Assembly (NCBI GenBank): GCA_026196575.1
Contig: JAPHSX010000048.1
Span: 1 to 60,772, forward strand
Direction: 5' to 3'
Origin: Gammaproteobacteria bacterium
GTDB lineage: Bacteria > Pseudomonadota > Gammaproteobacteria > Thiohalomonadales > Thiohalomonadaceae
DNA length: 60,772 bases
The notes under the pieces were generated by a model. The model was not told the origin of the DNA. It did no database searches and worked only from the letters and a program-made list of their open reading frames with translations. Made by a program: the position numbers and the translations under genes. Every line of letters begins with the position of its first letter. Position 1 is the first letter of the stretch. Below, piece by piece: positions 41,860 to 53,452 of this stretch.

Positions 41860-43894
41860 CACCACGCTCCGTAACGGGCAGTGAGGGCAGGGTCGCCGTC
41901 TCGTCAAAGGGCGGCGGCAACTGCAGGAACTCCTCCATCTCGGGCAGCAGCGGCGAACTCTCATCGGCCATCAGCCGCAGCCCATCCTCGCGAATATTCA
42001 GTTGCAGCGCGCGCATGTAGTTGTACTTCTCGCTGGAGAGCTGCGAACTCTGCTGCTGGTCGCGCATAATGCGCGGGTGGATAAAGACCATCAGGTCCTT
42101 CTTCATCTTTTTGTTTGACTGGTAGCGGAACAACCAGCCCAGCAACGGGATATCCCCCAGCAGCGGCACCTTCTGTTCCGACTCTACCAGCTGATCCTCA
42201 ATCAGGCCGCCCAGCACCACCACCTGACCGTCATCGACCATTACCGTGGTCTTTACCGAACGCTTGTTGGTAATAAGATCGAAGGAGCTGGCCGTGCTGC
42301 CGCTGATGCTGGAGACCTCCTGGGTGATCTCCATGCGAATGGCATTGCCCTCGTTGATCTGCGGCTTGATCTTGAGCGACAGTCCCACATCCTCACGCTG
42401 AATGGTCTGGAACGGGTTGGTCGGGGTGGTGCTGCCGCCGGTCGAGGTGTAGGAGCCGGTGATAAAGGGGACGGTCTGCCCCACCACGATCTCCGCCTCC
42501 TGATTGTCCAGGGTCATCAACGAGGGGGTGGAGAGGATGTTGTTGTTGGAGTTACCACCAAGGGCACGCAACAGGCCGGCAAAGTTAAAGGCGCCACCGG
42601 TAAAATCCCCCGCCGCGACCGTCAGGCCGTTAAGGCTGGGCGGCGTGGCCAGCCCCGCCGCCGCCTGATAGCTATCCACCAGGGTATTGTTAAAGTCGAT
42701 CAACCCCACCGGGTTGTTTTCACTTGAGCCATCGAAGCCCCACAGCACACCCAGCTCCATCGCCTTGTCGGCGCCCACCTCGGCGATCACCGCCTGCACC
42801 ATCACCTGCGCACGGCGCACGTCGAGCTGACGGATCACCGCCTCCAGGTCACGAATCACATCCGGGGGGGCGTTAATCACCAGGGCATTGGTCGCCTCAT
42901 CGGCCTGAATGTTGAGCCGCGCCGCCCCGGCCGCCCCCTTGGCCTGCCCACCGGCCGTCTTCTCCTCGATGATCTCCTTGCCCACGCCACCCAGTACCGT
43001 GACCAGATCGGCGGCCTTGGCGTAACGCAGGTAGATGACGCGGGTATTGCCGCTGGTCTGCAGCGGGGTATCCAGCTCTTTAATGATCTTCTTCAAATGG
43101 TGGCGTTTGGACTTATCACCGCTAAGGATCACGCTGTTGGTGCGGCTATCGGCGATGATCTTGATCTCTTCGCCCGGGATGGCCGCCGCCCCCTTGCCCG
43201 CCGCCCCCTGCTGCAGGGAGTTGAGGATCCGCTCCACCTCGCTGGCCGAGGCGTGCTGCAGCGCTATCAGCTCCGCCTCGGTCTCACTGGAGAGGTCGAT
43301 ACGGCTCACCAGCTCAGCGATGCGCTCGATATTGGCCGCGGTGGCCGAGGCGATCAGGGCATTGGTGGGGGCATAGGCGGCCAGATGCGCCTCCTGCGGC
43401 AACAGCGGACGGAGGATCGGCACCAGCTGCGCCGCCGCCACATTGTTCACCGCAATGACCCGGGTGACAAACTGTCCATCCTCAACGGCGCTGCGTCCGC
43501 TCACCGTGGGAATGGCGTCCTGCTTGGCGTTGACCTCGGGGACGATCTTGATCACATTCTTGCCGGGAACCGCGGCAAAACCATGCACATTGAGGATCGC
43601 CAGAAAGACCTGATAGATATCCTCCGCCTCCATCGGCAGCGAGGAGACCACCGTCACCTTCCCCTTCACCCGCGGGTCGACGATAAAGTTCCGGCCGGTC
43701 ATCTCGGAGACGGTGGCGATCACCGTATTGATATCGGCATCCTTGAGGTTGAGGGTCATCGACTCGGCCCAGGCCACGTTACAGGCCAGCGTCAGGGCGA
43801 GGGAGAGGCACCCCAGCATTTCTCCACCTCGCCCAAAACGGGCAGCCAAAAACCGCTTCACGATAGAGAGTCCTTGCATCACACTATTGCCCAT
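41843..43894 (-). CDS. gspD: Type II secretion secretin GspD
   Basis: The outer-membrane channel of the type II system. The 683-residue protein has an export signal (about 20-43, ending CNVAWAES), N0-N3 periplasmic domains (about 44-350; [21 protein letters not shown]), the secretin core (about 400-610; [38 protein letters not shown]) and a C-terminal S-domain-like tail. Its ATG overlaps the gspC stop (TAATG). Confidence 0.96.
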   Translation of the reverse strand: MGNSVMQGLSIVKRFLAARFGRGGEMLGCLSLALTLACNVAWAESMTLNLKDADINTVIATVSEMTGRNFIVDPRVKGKVTVVSSLPMEAEDIYQVFLAILNVHGFAAVPGKNVIKIVPEVNAKQDAIPTVSGRSAVEDGQFVTRVIAVNNVAAAQLVPILRPLLPQEAHLAAYAPTNALIASATAANIERIAELVSRIDLSSETEAELIALQHASASEVERILNSLQQGAAGKGAAAIPGEEIKIIADSRTNSVILSGDKSKRHHLKKIIKELDTPLQTSGNTRVIYLRYAKAADLVTVLGGVGKEIIEEKTAGGQAKGAAGAARLNIQADEATNALVINAPPDVIRDLEAVIRQLDVRRAQVMVQAVIAEVGADKAMELGVLWGFDGSSENNPVGLIDFNNTLVDSYQAAAGLATPPSLNGLTVAAGDFTGGAFNFAGLLRALGGNSNNNILSTPSLMTLDNQEAEIVVGQTVPFITGSYTSTGGSTTPTNPFQTIQREDVGLSLKIKPQINEGNAIRMEITQEVSSISGSTASSFDLITNKRSVKTTVMVDDGQVVVLGGLIEDQLVESEQKVPLLGDIPLLGWLFRYQSNKKMKKDLMVFIHPRIMRDQQQSSQLSSEKYNYMRALQLNIREDGLRLMADESSPLLPEMEEFLQLPPPFDETATLPSLPVTERGDVVTP

Positions 43895-44784
43895 TATTTT
43901 TCCAAATCGATAGTCAGGCTGGTCGTCCGTCCACCACGCTGCACCACCAGGTCAAACCGGCTTGCCGACTGGAACTGGCTATAGAGCGCGGCCAGTTGCG
44001 AGGTGTCACTCAGCGCCACGCCATTGACACGGGTCACCACATCGCCGGCCCGCAACCCGGCATCATGGAACAGCTTGCGCTCCTTACCCGGAGTGACACG
44101 GTACCCCTTTATTGCCCCGCCCTCCATCACCGGTTGCATCTTAACCAGGCTAAAGGCGAGCTGCGGGTCGTTAATGACGCTCTGGCGCAGGGTGCGCAAC
44201 TGCTGGCTAAGCGCACCGCCCGCGCCCCCCTGAGCATTGGCAGCAATGGCCGGCACGCCGTCCGCAACACCGACCCGCTCACGCGGCAGGGTCAGGGTCT
44301 CCAGGCGCTCACCCCGCTTGAGGATCACCTTATCGGTCAACACCTCATGCAACACCGCCCCACCAATGAGGGCATCCCCTACCTTGTAGAGCCGATCCTC
44401 CTGCGTCCCCTCGGCGATGAGGGCACGCCCCACGCCACCGTCCGAGACCGCGACAATGCCGCGCAGGGTCAGACTCAGGCGCGTCTCCGGGGCATCGATA
44501 ACAGGTGTTGGCGGCGCGGTGGCGGCAACCTCCACCTCACCGAAGAGGTGCAGCGCGGCGAGCGCCGACAGACCGGGTGTCGTCGTCGTGGTCGGACTCG
44601 CTACCGGCAGGGGAAGAACGGTGGTATGAGGCAATTGTGGCCAGATCCGCCAGCCAATACCGGCCATCGTGTAGGCCAGCAGCAGCACCAACAGCAGATT
44701 GCACCACGGCACCAACCGCTGCGCCAGCGCTCCCCACTGCAGGGCAAAGAGAGGTAACTGCAAGTTATGCCGATACAAGATCAT
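43894..44784 (-). CDS. gspC: Type II secretion protein GspC with PDZ domain
   Basis: GspC links the platform to the secretin and helps choose substrates. The 296-residue product has one helix (about 28-46), a homology region (about 95-165; LTLRGIVAVSDGGVGRALI, YKVGDALIGGAVLHEVL) that binds GspD N0, and a C-terminal PDZ domain (about 205-295; GLRAGDVVTRVNGVALSD). The ATG at 44784 has no ribosome site, only an A-rich run, so the true start could differ. First gene of the operon; a TTGACA lies about 20 nt above it but no well-spaced -10 precedes the start. Confidence 0.92.
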   Translation of the reverse strand: MILYRHNLQLPLFALQWGALAQRLVPWCNLLLVLLLAYTMAGIGWRIWPQLPHTTVLPLPVASPTTTTTPGLSALAALHLFGEVEVAATAPPTPVIDAPETRLSLTLRGIVAVSDGGVGRALIAEGTQEDRLYKVGDALIGGAVLHEVLTDKVILKRGERLETLTLPRERVGVADGVPAIAANAQGGAGGALSQQLRTLRQSVINDPQLAFSLVKMQPVMEGGAIKGYRVTPGKERKLFHDAGLRAGDVVTRVNGVALSDTSQLAALYSQFQSASRFDLVVQRGGRTTSLTIDLEK

Positions 44785-44860
44785 TTTTTTATTGGCAACT
44801 TCAATATGTCAATCAATCGTCCTTTTGGCTGCGCACACGACCCTGTGTGCCAGCCGTTAC

Positions 44861-44880
44861 CGCTGCGGCGCGCCGCAGCG
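44861..44880. repeat. 20-bp perfect palindrome below hisD
   Basis: CGCTGCGGCGCGCCGCAGCG reads the same on both strands. It begins 6 nt beyond the hisD stop and is followed on the minus strand by a second hairpin (GCACAC...GTGTGC). Neither has a T run, so a factor-dependent end or RNA-stabilising structure for hisD is possible. Confidence 0.6.
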
Positions 44881-44886
44881 GGTATG

Positions 44887-46185
44887 CTACTTGATACGAA
44901 ACTCGGCGGAGCGGGCGTGGGCGGTAAGCCCCTCGCCGCGCGCCAGCACCGAGGCGCTCTTGCCCAGACCGGAGGCCCCCTCGGCGGAACACATAATGAG
45001 GCTGGAGCGCTTCTGGAAATCATAGACGCCGAGCGGCGAGGAGAAGCGCGCGGTGCGCGAGGTGGGCAGCACATGGTTGGGGCCGGCACAATAGTCACCC
45101 AGCGCCTCGGCGGTGTAGCGCCCCATGAAGATCGCCCCGGCGTGCTTGATCTGTGGTGCCATGGCGAGCGGATCCTCCACCGAGAGCTCCAGGTGCTCGG
45201 GGGCGATGAAGTTGGCCACCGCGATCGCCTCCTCCATGTCCCTGACCTTGACGAGGGCGCCGCGCTCGCGCAGCGAAGTGGTGATCATCTCGCGCCGCTC
45301 CATGGTCGGCAGCAGCCGCTCGATGCTCGCGGCCACCTGGTCGAGGAAGGCGCCATCAGGCGAGACCAGGATCGACTGCGCATCCTCGTCGTGCTCGGCC
45401 TGGGAGAAGAGGTCCATGGCGATCCAGTCCGGGTCGGTCTTGCCGTCGCACACCACCAGGATCTCGGAGGGACCGGCGATCATGTCGATGCCGACCGTGC
45501 CAAAGACCATCCCCTTGGCGGTAGCCACATAGATGTTGCCGGGACCGACGATCTTGTCGACCTGTGGCACACTCTCGGTGCCGTAGGCCAGTGCCGCCAC
45601 CGCCTGTGCCCCGCCGATGGCGAAGACCCTGTCGACACCGGCGACGGCGGCGGCGGCCAGTACCAGCTCATTCACCTCGCCATCGGGGGTGGGCACCACC
45701 ATGATAAGCTCTGCCACCCCGGCCACCTTGGCGGGGATGGCGTTCATCAGCACCGAAGAGGGGTAGGCGGCCTTGCCACCCGGCACATAGAGGCCGGCGC
45801 GCTCCAGCGGGGTCACCTGCTGGCCAAGGAGGGTGCCGTCGGCCTCGGTATAGGACCAGGACTCCTGTCTCTGATGCTCGTGGTAGCCACGCACCCGTGC
45901 CGCCGAGAACTCCAGTGCCTCGCGCTGCGCGGCGGGGATGGCCGCCAGCGCCCGAACCAACCGCTCCTGCGGGATGATGAGTTCCGCCATGGCGGTGGCG
46001 CTCATGCGATCGAAACGGTTGGTATACTCCAGCACCGCGGCATCACCCCGGCGCTTCACATTCGCCAGGATGTCACGCACCGTGGCGTTGACCTGCTCGT
46101 CGCTGACCCCGTCCCAGGCGAGAAGCCGCTCCAGCGCGGGCCAGAAATCGTCGTTTGCACTGTCGAGTCGGGTAATATCAACCAT
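44887..46185 (-). CDS. hisD: Histidinol dehydrogenase
   Basis: A zinc enzyme doing the last two oxidations of histidine synthesis. The 432-residue protein has [47 protein letters not shown] and the terminal [26 protein letters not shown] block with zinc and catalytic residues. Length matches the family. Lies 60 nt after hisG. Confidence 0.97.
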   Translation of the reverse strand: MVDITRLDSANDDFWPALERLLAWDGVSDEQVNATVRDILANVKRRGDAAVLEYTNRFDRMSATAMAELIIPQERLVRALAAIPAAQREALEFSAARVRGYHEHQRQESWSYTEADGTLLGQQVTPLERAGLYVPGGKAAYPSSVLMNAIPAKVAGVAELIMVVPTPDGEVNELVLAAAAVAGVDRVFAIGGAQAVAALAYGTESVPQVDKIVGPGNIYVATAKGMVFGTVGIDMIAGPSEILVVCDGKTDPDWIAMDLFSQAEHDEDAQSILVSPDGAFLDQVAASIERLLPTMERREMITTSLRERGALVKVRDMEEAIAVANFIAPEHLELSVEDPLAMAPQIKHAGAIFMGRYTAEALGDYCAGPNHVLPTSRTARFSSPLGVYDFQKRSSLIMCSAEGASGLGKSASVLARGEGLTAHARSAEFRIK

Positions 46186-46245
46186 TGCTCAAATCCCAGA
46201 AGTTGTAACCAAAAGAGGGGGGCCGAATGGCGCGGGGCGACAACT

Positions 46246-48504
<2,259 letters not shown>

Positions 48505-48580
48505 CGATACTCACCCGGTGAATGGAAAGGAATCGCGCATGATACCGCCTGGGGGGAGAGGCTGCCACCCTCGGCAGCCG

Positions 48581-48892
48581 CTAGCCGGCCACCGGCAGCA
48601 ACCCCTCCAGCTCACCGGCACGGGCGATCGCCAGCAGCTGCTCCGGCAGATGGTGAAAACGGATCTCGCAGTGGGCGGCACGGGCCATGCGCATCCACTG
48701 GATCAGCAGCGCCAGCCCGGCGCTGTCGGCGCGGTTGACACCGCCCAGATCCAAATCCAGCTGACCGGCAGGGTGGGCAAAGAGGGTCTCCCGGCTCTGC
48801 GCGAGCACGTCGTTAACGGTAGCAAAACTCAGCTCGCCGCTCACCTGAAACGCGCCGCTCTCACCCTGACCCTGTATGGCGTAGCGGCTCAC
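48581..48892 (-). CDS. mlaB: STAS domain protein MlaB
   Basis: MlaB is the cytoplasmic STAS subunit that stabilises the MlaFE transporter. The 103-residue product has NRADSAGLALLIQWMRMAR, the usual STAS helix with a Thr/Ser-type motif (SAG). It overlaps mlaC by 4 nt (ATGA) and ends the mlaFEDCB set. Confidence 0.92.
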   Translation of the reverse strand: MSRYAIQGQGESGAFQVSGELSFATVNDVLAQSRETLFAHPAGQLDLDLGGVNRADSAGLALLIQWMRMARAAHCEIRFHHLPEQLLAIARAGELEGLLPVAG

Positions 48893-49530
48893 TGCGGGCC
48901 ACCCTCGACCGGGTCACCGCCCTGATTCATCCGCACCAGCTTGTCGAGCAGCCTGGGGATACCGCCGTTGCGGATCTCGGTGGCAAAGGAGCTGCGGTAG
49001 TTGCTCACCAGGCTGATGCCATCAACCTTGATGTCGTAGACCTTCCACTCCCCTCCCTTGTTCAGATACATGCTGTAGTGCAGCGGGATGCTGGGGCCGC
49101 CCGACTGCTCGATCTCGGTCTTGACGGTGACCCTGTCGGCCCCCTCCTCGGCGTGAAACGGCAGGTAGCGCAGCTGCTGATCGGTATACTCCAGCAGCGC
49201 CTTGGCGTAGGTGCGCACCAGCAGGGTGCGAAACTCGGTGGTGAACTGCTGCTGTTGCGCCTTGTCGGCGCCGCGCCAGTTCTTGCCCAGCACCCAAATC
49301 GACATGCGCTCAAAATCGAAGTGGGGCAGCACCAGATCCTCCACCAGCGGATAGATCAGACTGGCATCACCCTTGAGCCGTTCGCTGTCGGCCTTGAGGC
49401 GTGCCAGCACCCTGTCGGTGGTGTCGATCACCAGCTGCTCCGCCGGGTGGGCGGCAAGGGCCGGGCGCATCAGCGCGGTCAGCAGCAGCGCCGTGGCCAG
49501 CGGCCAGAAGAGGGCGAGGCGCCGCATCAT
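48889..49530 (-). CDS. mlaC: Periplasmic phospholipid carrier MlaC
   Basis: MlaC ferries phospholipid between MlaA in the outer membrane and MlaFEDB in the inner membrane. The 213-residue protein has a signal peptide (about 1-26) and the Tol-Tol-Ttg2 fold (VEDLVLPHFDFERMSIWVLG, FRTLLVRTYAKALLEYTDQ, WKVYDIKVDGISLVSNYR). Overlaps mlaD and mlaB by 4 nt each. Confidence 0.95.
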   Translation of the reverse strand: MMRRLALFWPLATALLLTALMRPALAAHPAEQLVIDTTDRVLARLKADSERLKGDASLIYPLVEDLVLPHFDFERMSIWVLGKNWRGADKAQQQQFTTEFRTLLVRTYAKALLEYTDQQLRYLPFHAEEGADRVTVKTEIEQSGGPSIPLHYSMYLNKGGEWKVYDIKVDGISLVSNYRSSFATEIRNGGIPRLLDKLVRMNQGGDPVEGGPQ

Positions 49531-50000
49531 TTTGCCTCCCCCTCCGCGCCCTTGCTGAAGAGAAACTGGCCGATCAACTGCTCCAGCACCAGTGCGCTCT
49601 GGGTCAACATAATCTCGCTCCCCTGGCGCAACACCTCCTCCTCGCCGCCCGGCTCCAGCCCCACATACTGCTCACCAAGCAGGCCGGCGGTGAAGATGTT
49701 GGCGCTGGTATCGCCCGGCAGGCCGTCATAGGCACTGCTGATGTGCAGCGTCACCACCGCCTCGAAGCTCTGCGGGTCAAAACCGATGTGGCTGACCCGC
49801 CCCACCCGCACCCCGGCCATGGTCACCGGCGAGCGCACCTTCAGCCCGCCGATATTCTCAAAGCGGGCGGTGACATCGTAGCCGGCGTCGTCATTGAGCA
49901 TACTGAGATTGCTCACCTGCATCGCCAGCATGAAGAGGGCGGCGAGGCCAGCGGCCACAAACAGGCCGACCCAGATTTCGACACTGCGTGAATGCATCAT
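49527..50000 (-). CDS. mlaD: MCE domain protein MlaD
   Basis: MlaD forms the hexameric lipid-binding ring of the Mla transporter. The 157-residue product has one anchor helix (about 8-27) and an MCE domain (about 38-118; FENIGGLKVRSPVTMAGVRVG, GLLGEQYVGLEPGG). Two adjacent ATGs (50000, 49997) are possible starts; GGAG lies 9 nt before the first. Starts 1 nt after the mlaE stop. Confidence 0.95.
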   Translation of the reverse strand: MMHSRSVEIWVGLFVAAGLAALFMLAMQVSNLSMLNDDAGYDVTARFENIGGLKVRSPVTMAGVRVGRVSHIGFDPQSFEAVVTLHISSAYDGLPGDTSANIFTAGLLGEQYVGLEPGGEEEVLRQGSEIMLTQSALVLEQLIGQFLFSKGAEGEAK

Positions 50001-50001
50001 C

Positions 50002-50784
50002 TTAGTTGTCTCCAAACATCAAAGCGGTAAGGATAAAATCGAGCCCCAGCACGGCCAGCGAGCTGTGCACCACGGTGCGGGTGGTGGCACGGCTCACCCC
50101 CTCGGAGGTGGGAACCGCATCGTTGCCCTCGAAGATGGCGATCCAGGTCACCACCACACCAAACACCAGGCTCTTGATCACCCCATTGTAGATATCGTCG
50201 TGCAGATCGACCTTGGCCTGCATCTGCGACCAGTAGGCCCCCTCATCGACACCGAGCAGACCGACGCCGACAAAGTAGCCGCCGATCACCCCCACCGCGC
50301 TGAAGATGGCGGCAAGCAGCGGCATCGAGATAAAACCGGCAAGAAAGCGTGGCGCCATCACCCGCTTGATCGGGTCGACCGCCATCATCTCCATCCCCGA
50401 TAGCTGCTCGGTCGCCTTCATCAGGCCAATCTCGGCGGTGAGCGCCGATCCGGCGCGCCCGGCAAAGAGCAGCGCGGTAACCACCGGCCCCAGCTCGCGC
50501 ACCAGGGTCAGAGCCACCACCGTGCCGAGCGACTCCTCGGCACCAAAATCGACCAATGTATTGTAGCCCTGCAGCCCCAGCACCATGCCGACAAAGAAGC
50601 CGGAGACCAGGATAATCAGCAGCGACAGCACCCCCACCGAGAAGAGTTGCTGCAGCAGCAGGCGCGGGCGCACCAGCACGCTGGGGATGCCAAGCAGAAG
50701 GTAGTAGAAGAGGATATGGCCGCGCCCCAGCCGCTCGAAGAAGCCCAGGGCGGTACGGCCAAGCTGCTGCAAGGCATTGAGCAT
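50002..50784 (-). CDS. mlaE: Phospholipid transporter permease MlaE
   Basis: The membrane subunit of the Mla ABC transporter. The 260-residue product has about five helices and the permease signature [29 protein letters not shown] region (split here between [15 protein letters not shown] and [14 protein letters not shown]) plus [14 protein letters not shown]. The ATG at 50784 overlaps the mlaF stop (TGATG); a GTG one codon earlier is possible. Confidence 0.95.
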   Translation of the reverse strand: MLNALQQLGRTALGFFERLGRGHILFYYLLLGIPSVLVRPRLLLQQLFSVGVLSLLIILVSGFFVGMVLGLQGYNTLVDFGAEESLGTVVALTLVRELGPVVTALLFAGRAGSALTAEIGLMKATEQLSGMEMMAVDPIKRVMAPRFLAGFISMPLLAAIFSAVGVIGGYFVGVGLLGVDEGAYWSQMQAKVDLHDDIYNGVIKSLVFGVVVTWIAIFEGNDAVPTSEGVSRATTRTVVHSSLAVLGLDFILTALMFGDN

Positions 50785-51617
50785 CACCCCCTCCCCGCCT
50801 CGGTGCCCAGTAACAGGTCCTCGGCATAATCATCGGCGCTATAGTGAAAGGGTACCGGCCCGTCGGGCAGACCCCGCAAAAACTGCTGGGCCCACGCCGA
50901 GTCGGAGCGTCCCAGCTCATCGGGCGTGCCCTGCCCCACCACCTTGCCACCGGAGAGCAGGTAGATGTAGTCGGAGATCGCCACCGTCTCGCCGACATCG
51001 TGCGAGACCACGATGCTGGAGAGGCCAAGGGCATCGTTGAGGGTACGAATGAGCTTCACCAGCACCCCCATGGAGATCGGGTCCTGTCCGGTAAAGGGTT
51101 CGTCATACATCATCATCATCGGGTCGAGGGCGATGGCGCGTGCCAGCGCCACCCGCCGCGCCATGCCGCCGGAGAGCTCGCTCGGCATCAGGTGGCGCGC
51201 ACCGCGCAAGCCCACCGCCTGCAGCTTCATCAACACCAGGTCACGCAGCATCGGCTCGGGCAGGTTGGTGTGTTCGCGCAGCGGAAAGGCGACATTTTCA
51301 TAGACATCAAGGTCGGTGAGCAGGGCGCCGCTTTGAAACAGAAACCCCATGCGCTTGCGCAGTTCATAGAGCTGCACGCGCGAGAGCCGGGGCACCTCCT
51401 CGCCATCGACGCGAATGGTTCCCTCCAGCGGTCGCAGCTGACCGCCAATGAGCTTGAGCAGGGTGGTCTTGCCGGTGCCGCTGGGGCCCATGATGGCCGT
51501 GATCTTGCCGCGCGGGATATCGAGGTCAATACCGTCGAAGATGAGACGGTTACCGCGCGCGAAGCGCAGGCCGCGGATCTCCACCAGCGGTGAGGCGTCG
51601 TGTTGGGACATTACCAT
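50784..51617 (-). CDS. mlaF: Phospholipid transporter ATPase MlaF
   Basis: The ATP-hydrolysing subunit of the Mla transporter. The 277-residue protein has Walker [15 protein letters not shown]-loop [20 protein letters not shown], signature [14 protein letters not shown], Walker [19 protein letters not shown] and the switch histidine in VVSHDVGE. Start at 51617 or the ATG two codons later (51611). First gene of mlaFEDCB. Confidence 0.96.
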   Translation of the reverse strand: MVMSQHDASPLVEIRGLRFARGNRLIFDGIDLDIPRGKITAIMGPSGTGKTTLLKLIGGQLRPLEGTIRVDGEEVPRLSRVQLYELRKRMGFLFQSGALLTDLDVYENVAFPLREHTNLPEPMLRDLVLMKLQAVGLRGARHLMPSELSGGMARRVALARAIALDPMMMMYDEPFTGQDPISMGVLVKLIRTLNDALGLSSIVVSHDVGETVAISDYIYLLSGGKVVGQGTPDELGRSDSAWAQQFLRGLPDGPVPFHYSADDYAEDLLLGTEAGRG

Positions 51618-51689
51618 TCCGTTTATTTTGTTACATACCGTTCAGGCCCCGTCTGGGTGCCGCAAGTGTCGGCGAAAGGAGAGACAAGA

Positions 51690-52229
51690 TCAACCGCCGC
51701 CCGCACCACCCGCCAGCAACCACGCCAGATCGCGCGCCGGGCGCAGGCTGGCGGCGGCCGGGGCCGCCACCACCAGCAGCAGGGAGTCCGCCCCCTCTTG
51801 CCGCGCCGACGTCACTGCCCCCTGCATCGCCTGGCCCAGCGGTCGCAGCGCCAGCGGCTCCAACAGCCACAACAGGGCAAGCCGCTGCTGGCTGAAGGGG
51901 GATTCGGAGAGGGACCGGAACGCCACATCGTCCACCACCCCGCCCCAGTGGGCGGCAAACTCCGCCGTCTCCCGCAGCCGCTGCAGACGGGCGCGGGCGG
52001 CCGCGTCCCGCAGCGGCAGCTCCCAGTAAAAACGAAACTCCGCCTTCACCTCCCGCAACCACGCCAGCAGCGCTTCGTCGCCCGCCGCCGCCCACTCTTG
52101 ATAGGGAACCACCACGGCAAAAAACTCATTGGCGTAATACGCCAGACGCCACTCGGCAGGGAGATCGAGGGGATAGAAGTGATCCCACTCAGGCCCCTGC
52201 CAGCCGCGGGCGGCGATCACTATCTGCAT
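51690..52229 (-). CDS. DUF72-like hypothetical protein
   Basis: A 179-residue protein resembling the N-terminal part of the YecE/DUF72 TIM-barrel family (IAARGWQGPEWDHFYP, PAEWRLAYYANEFFAVVVP, FRFYWELP) but much shorter than YecE (about 270 residues) and poorly conserved later on. The ATG at 52229 begins at the recognisable domain start; upstream codons in frame look non-coding. A TATAAT lies about 35 nt above the start on the minus strand. Function unknown; it may be a reduced family member. Confidence 0.65.
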   Translation of the reverse strand: MQIVIAARGWQGPEWDHFYPLDLPAEWRLAYYANEFFAVVVPYQEWAAAGDEALLAWLREVKAEFRFYWELPLRDAAARARLQRLRETAEFAAHWGGVVDDVAFRSLSESPFSQQRLALLWLLEPLALRPLGQAMQGAVTSARQEGADSLLLVVAAPAAASLRPARDLAWLLAGGAGGG

Positions 52230-52262
52230 CGGCACTGATTCTCGTCTGACCTTGGGCGCGCT

Positions 52263-52268
52263 ATTATA
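52263..52268 (-). promoter_or_regulatory. Possible -10 element above the DUF72-like gene
   Basis: A perfect TATAAT on the minus strand, 34 nt above the start codon, in the gap between two divergent genes. No good -35 hexamer is found at 16-18 nt, so only the -10 is offered. Confidence 0.35.
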
Positions 52269-52320
52269 GTCGAAGTCACGCCACATAAGTGCGTCACACC
52301 AACAAACCAAGGAGTGCCTG

Positions 52321-52506
52321 GTGGGAGAGATCATCGCCTTCAAACGCCCGCGCCCCAAGGCGGCGCACAAGGGCCGCACCCTCTGCAACAGCGGCTTTCA
52401 CAAATGGGAGGTGACCGCGGGCACCCCGTTCGATGTGAAGAGCGGCAAGCTGGTCACCCGCTACCGCTGCCCACGTTGCGGCGCCACCCGCACCGAGGCG
52501 CGCTAA
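52321..52506 (+). CDS. Small zinc-ribbon protein
   Basis: A 61-residue basic protein beginning at GTG after a strong AAGGAG ribosome site. It has a possible zinc site from C22 and H27 (CNSGFH) with C50 and C53 (CPRC), surrounded by Lys/Arg-rich segments, suggesting nucleic-acid contact. Function unknown. Divergent from the DUF72-like gene. Confidence 0.75.
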   Translation: MGEIIAFKRPRPKAAHKGRTLCNSGFHKWEVTAGTPFDVKSGKLVTRYRCPRCGATRTEAR

Positions 52507-52591
52507 TCCGCACCACGGGGCAGACTTGATCTTCTGCCCACCGGTTACCGATAATCGCCCTCCACTTTTCCCATCCAGCCAAGGATCACGC

Positions 52592-53368
52592 GTGCCACAG
52601 CTACGGAAGCGCCCCCCCATTGCCACCCTCCTCGCCCTCACCTGCCTGCTGGCCAGCGGCTGCGCCACGCTGCAGGGGCCGACCGAGGAGAAGGATCCCC
52701 TGGAGAGCTTCAACCGGGCGGTCTTCGAATTTAACGACGGCTTTGATCGCCATGTATTCAAACCGGTGGCCGAGGGCTACGAGGCGGTGGTGCCCGCACC
52801 GGTCAGCAACAGTATCTCCAACCTCTTCAGTCACCTCGATGATGTGGTGGTGATCCTTAACGATCTGCTGCAGCTGAAGCCCGAACAGGCCCTCCAGGAT
52901 CTCGGCCGCTTCACCTTCAACACCACCTTCGGCCTGCTCGGCCTGTTCGACGTGGCAAGCCACATGGAGCTGCCGAAGCACAACGAGGACTTCGGCCAGA
53001 CTCTGGGCCGCTGGGGGGTGGGCAGCGGCCCCTATCTGGTGCTGCCGCTGCTCGGTCCCAGCACCGTGCGTGACGGCACCGGCCTGTTGGCCGACTGGCA
53101 GCTCGACCCCATCGCCCGCATCGAAGGCACCCCCGCGCGCTGGGGCACCATCGGCCTGAAGGCGGTCGATACCCGCGCCGGGCTGCTGCGGGCCAGCCGC
53201 ATCCTCGACACCGCGGCGCTGGATCCCTACGTCTTTCTGCGTGACGCCTACCTGCAACGGCGCAACAACCTGGTTTACGATGGCAACCCGCCCGATCTCG
53301 AAATGGATGAGTTCGACCCCTTCGCCGAGGATCCTGACGAAGCCGGCAGCACCGGTCCCGCCGAGTAA
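52592..53368 (+). CDS. mlaA: Outer-membrane lipoprotein MlaA (VacJ)
   Basis: MlaA removes phospholipid from the outer leaflet and gives it to MlaC. The 258-residue product starts at GTG (AAGGA ribosome site 6 nt before), with lipobox LLASGC, then the family blocks DPLESFNRAVFEFNDGFDRH, NDLLQLKPEQALQDLGRF, FNTTFGLLGLFDVASHM and WGVGSGPYLVLPLLGPSTVRD. It ends with an acidic tail (DEFDPFAEDPDE). It lies close to, but divergent from, mlaFEDCB, with two small genes between. Confidence 0.94.
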   Translation: MPQLRKRPPIATLLALTCLLASGCATLQGPTEEKDPLESFNRAVFEFNDGFDRHVFKPVAEGYEAVVPAPVSNSISNLFSHLDDVVVILNDLLQLKPEQALQDLGRFTFNTTFGLLGLFDVASHMELPKHNEDFGQTLGRWGVGSGPYLVLPLLGPSTVRDGTGLLADWQLDPIARIEGTPARWGTIGLKAVDTRAGLLRASRILDTAALDPYVFLRDAYLQRRNNLVYDGNPPDLEMDEFDPFAEDPDEAGSTGPAE

Positions 53369-53452
53369 TTCGGCGTAATCCGGGGCTTGCATTGTCCGCT
53401 GGCAGCCGATTTAATGCCCCTCTCCCGCAACCCGAACGGATAACCGCACCCT

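Noticed and set aside
44785-44815. TTGACA just above gspC as a promoter
   Set aside because: A -10 at 16-18 nt would overlap the start codon, so it would need a leaderless message or a different start.
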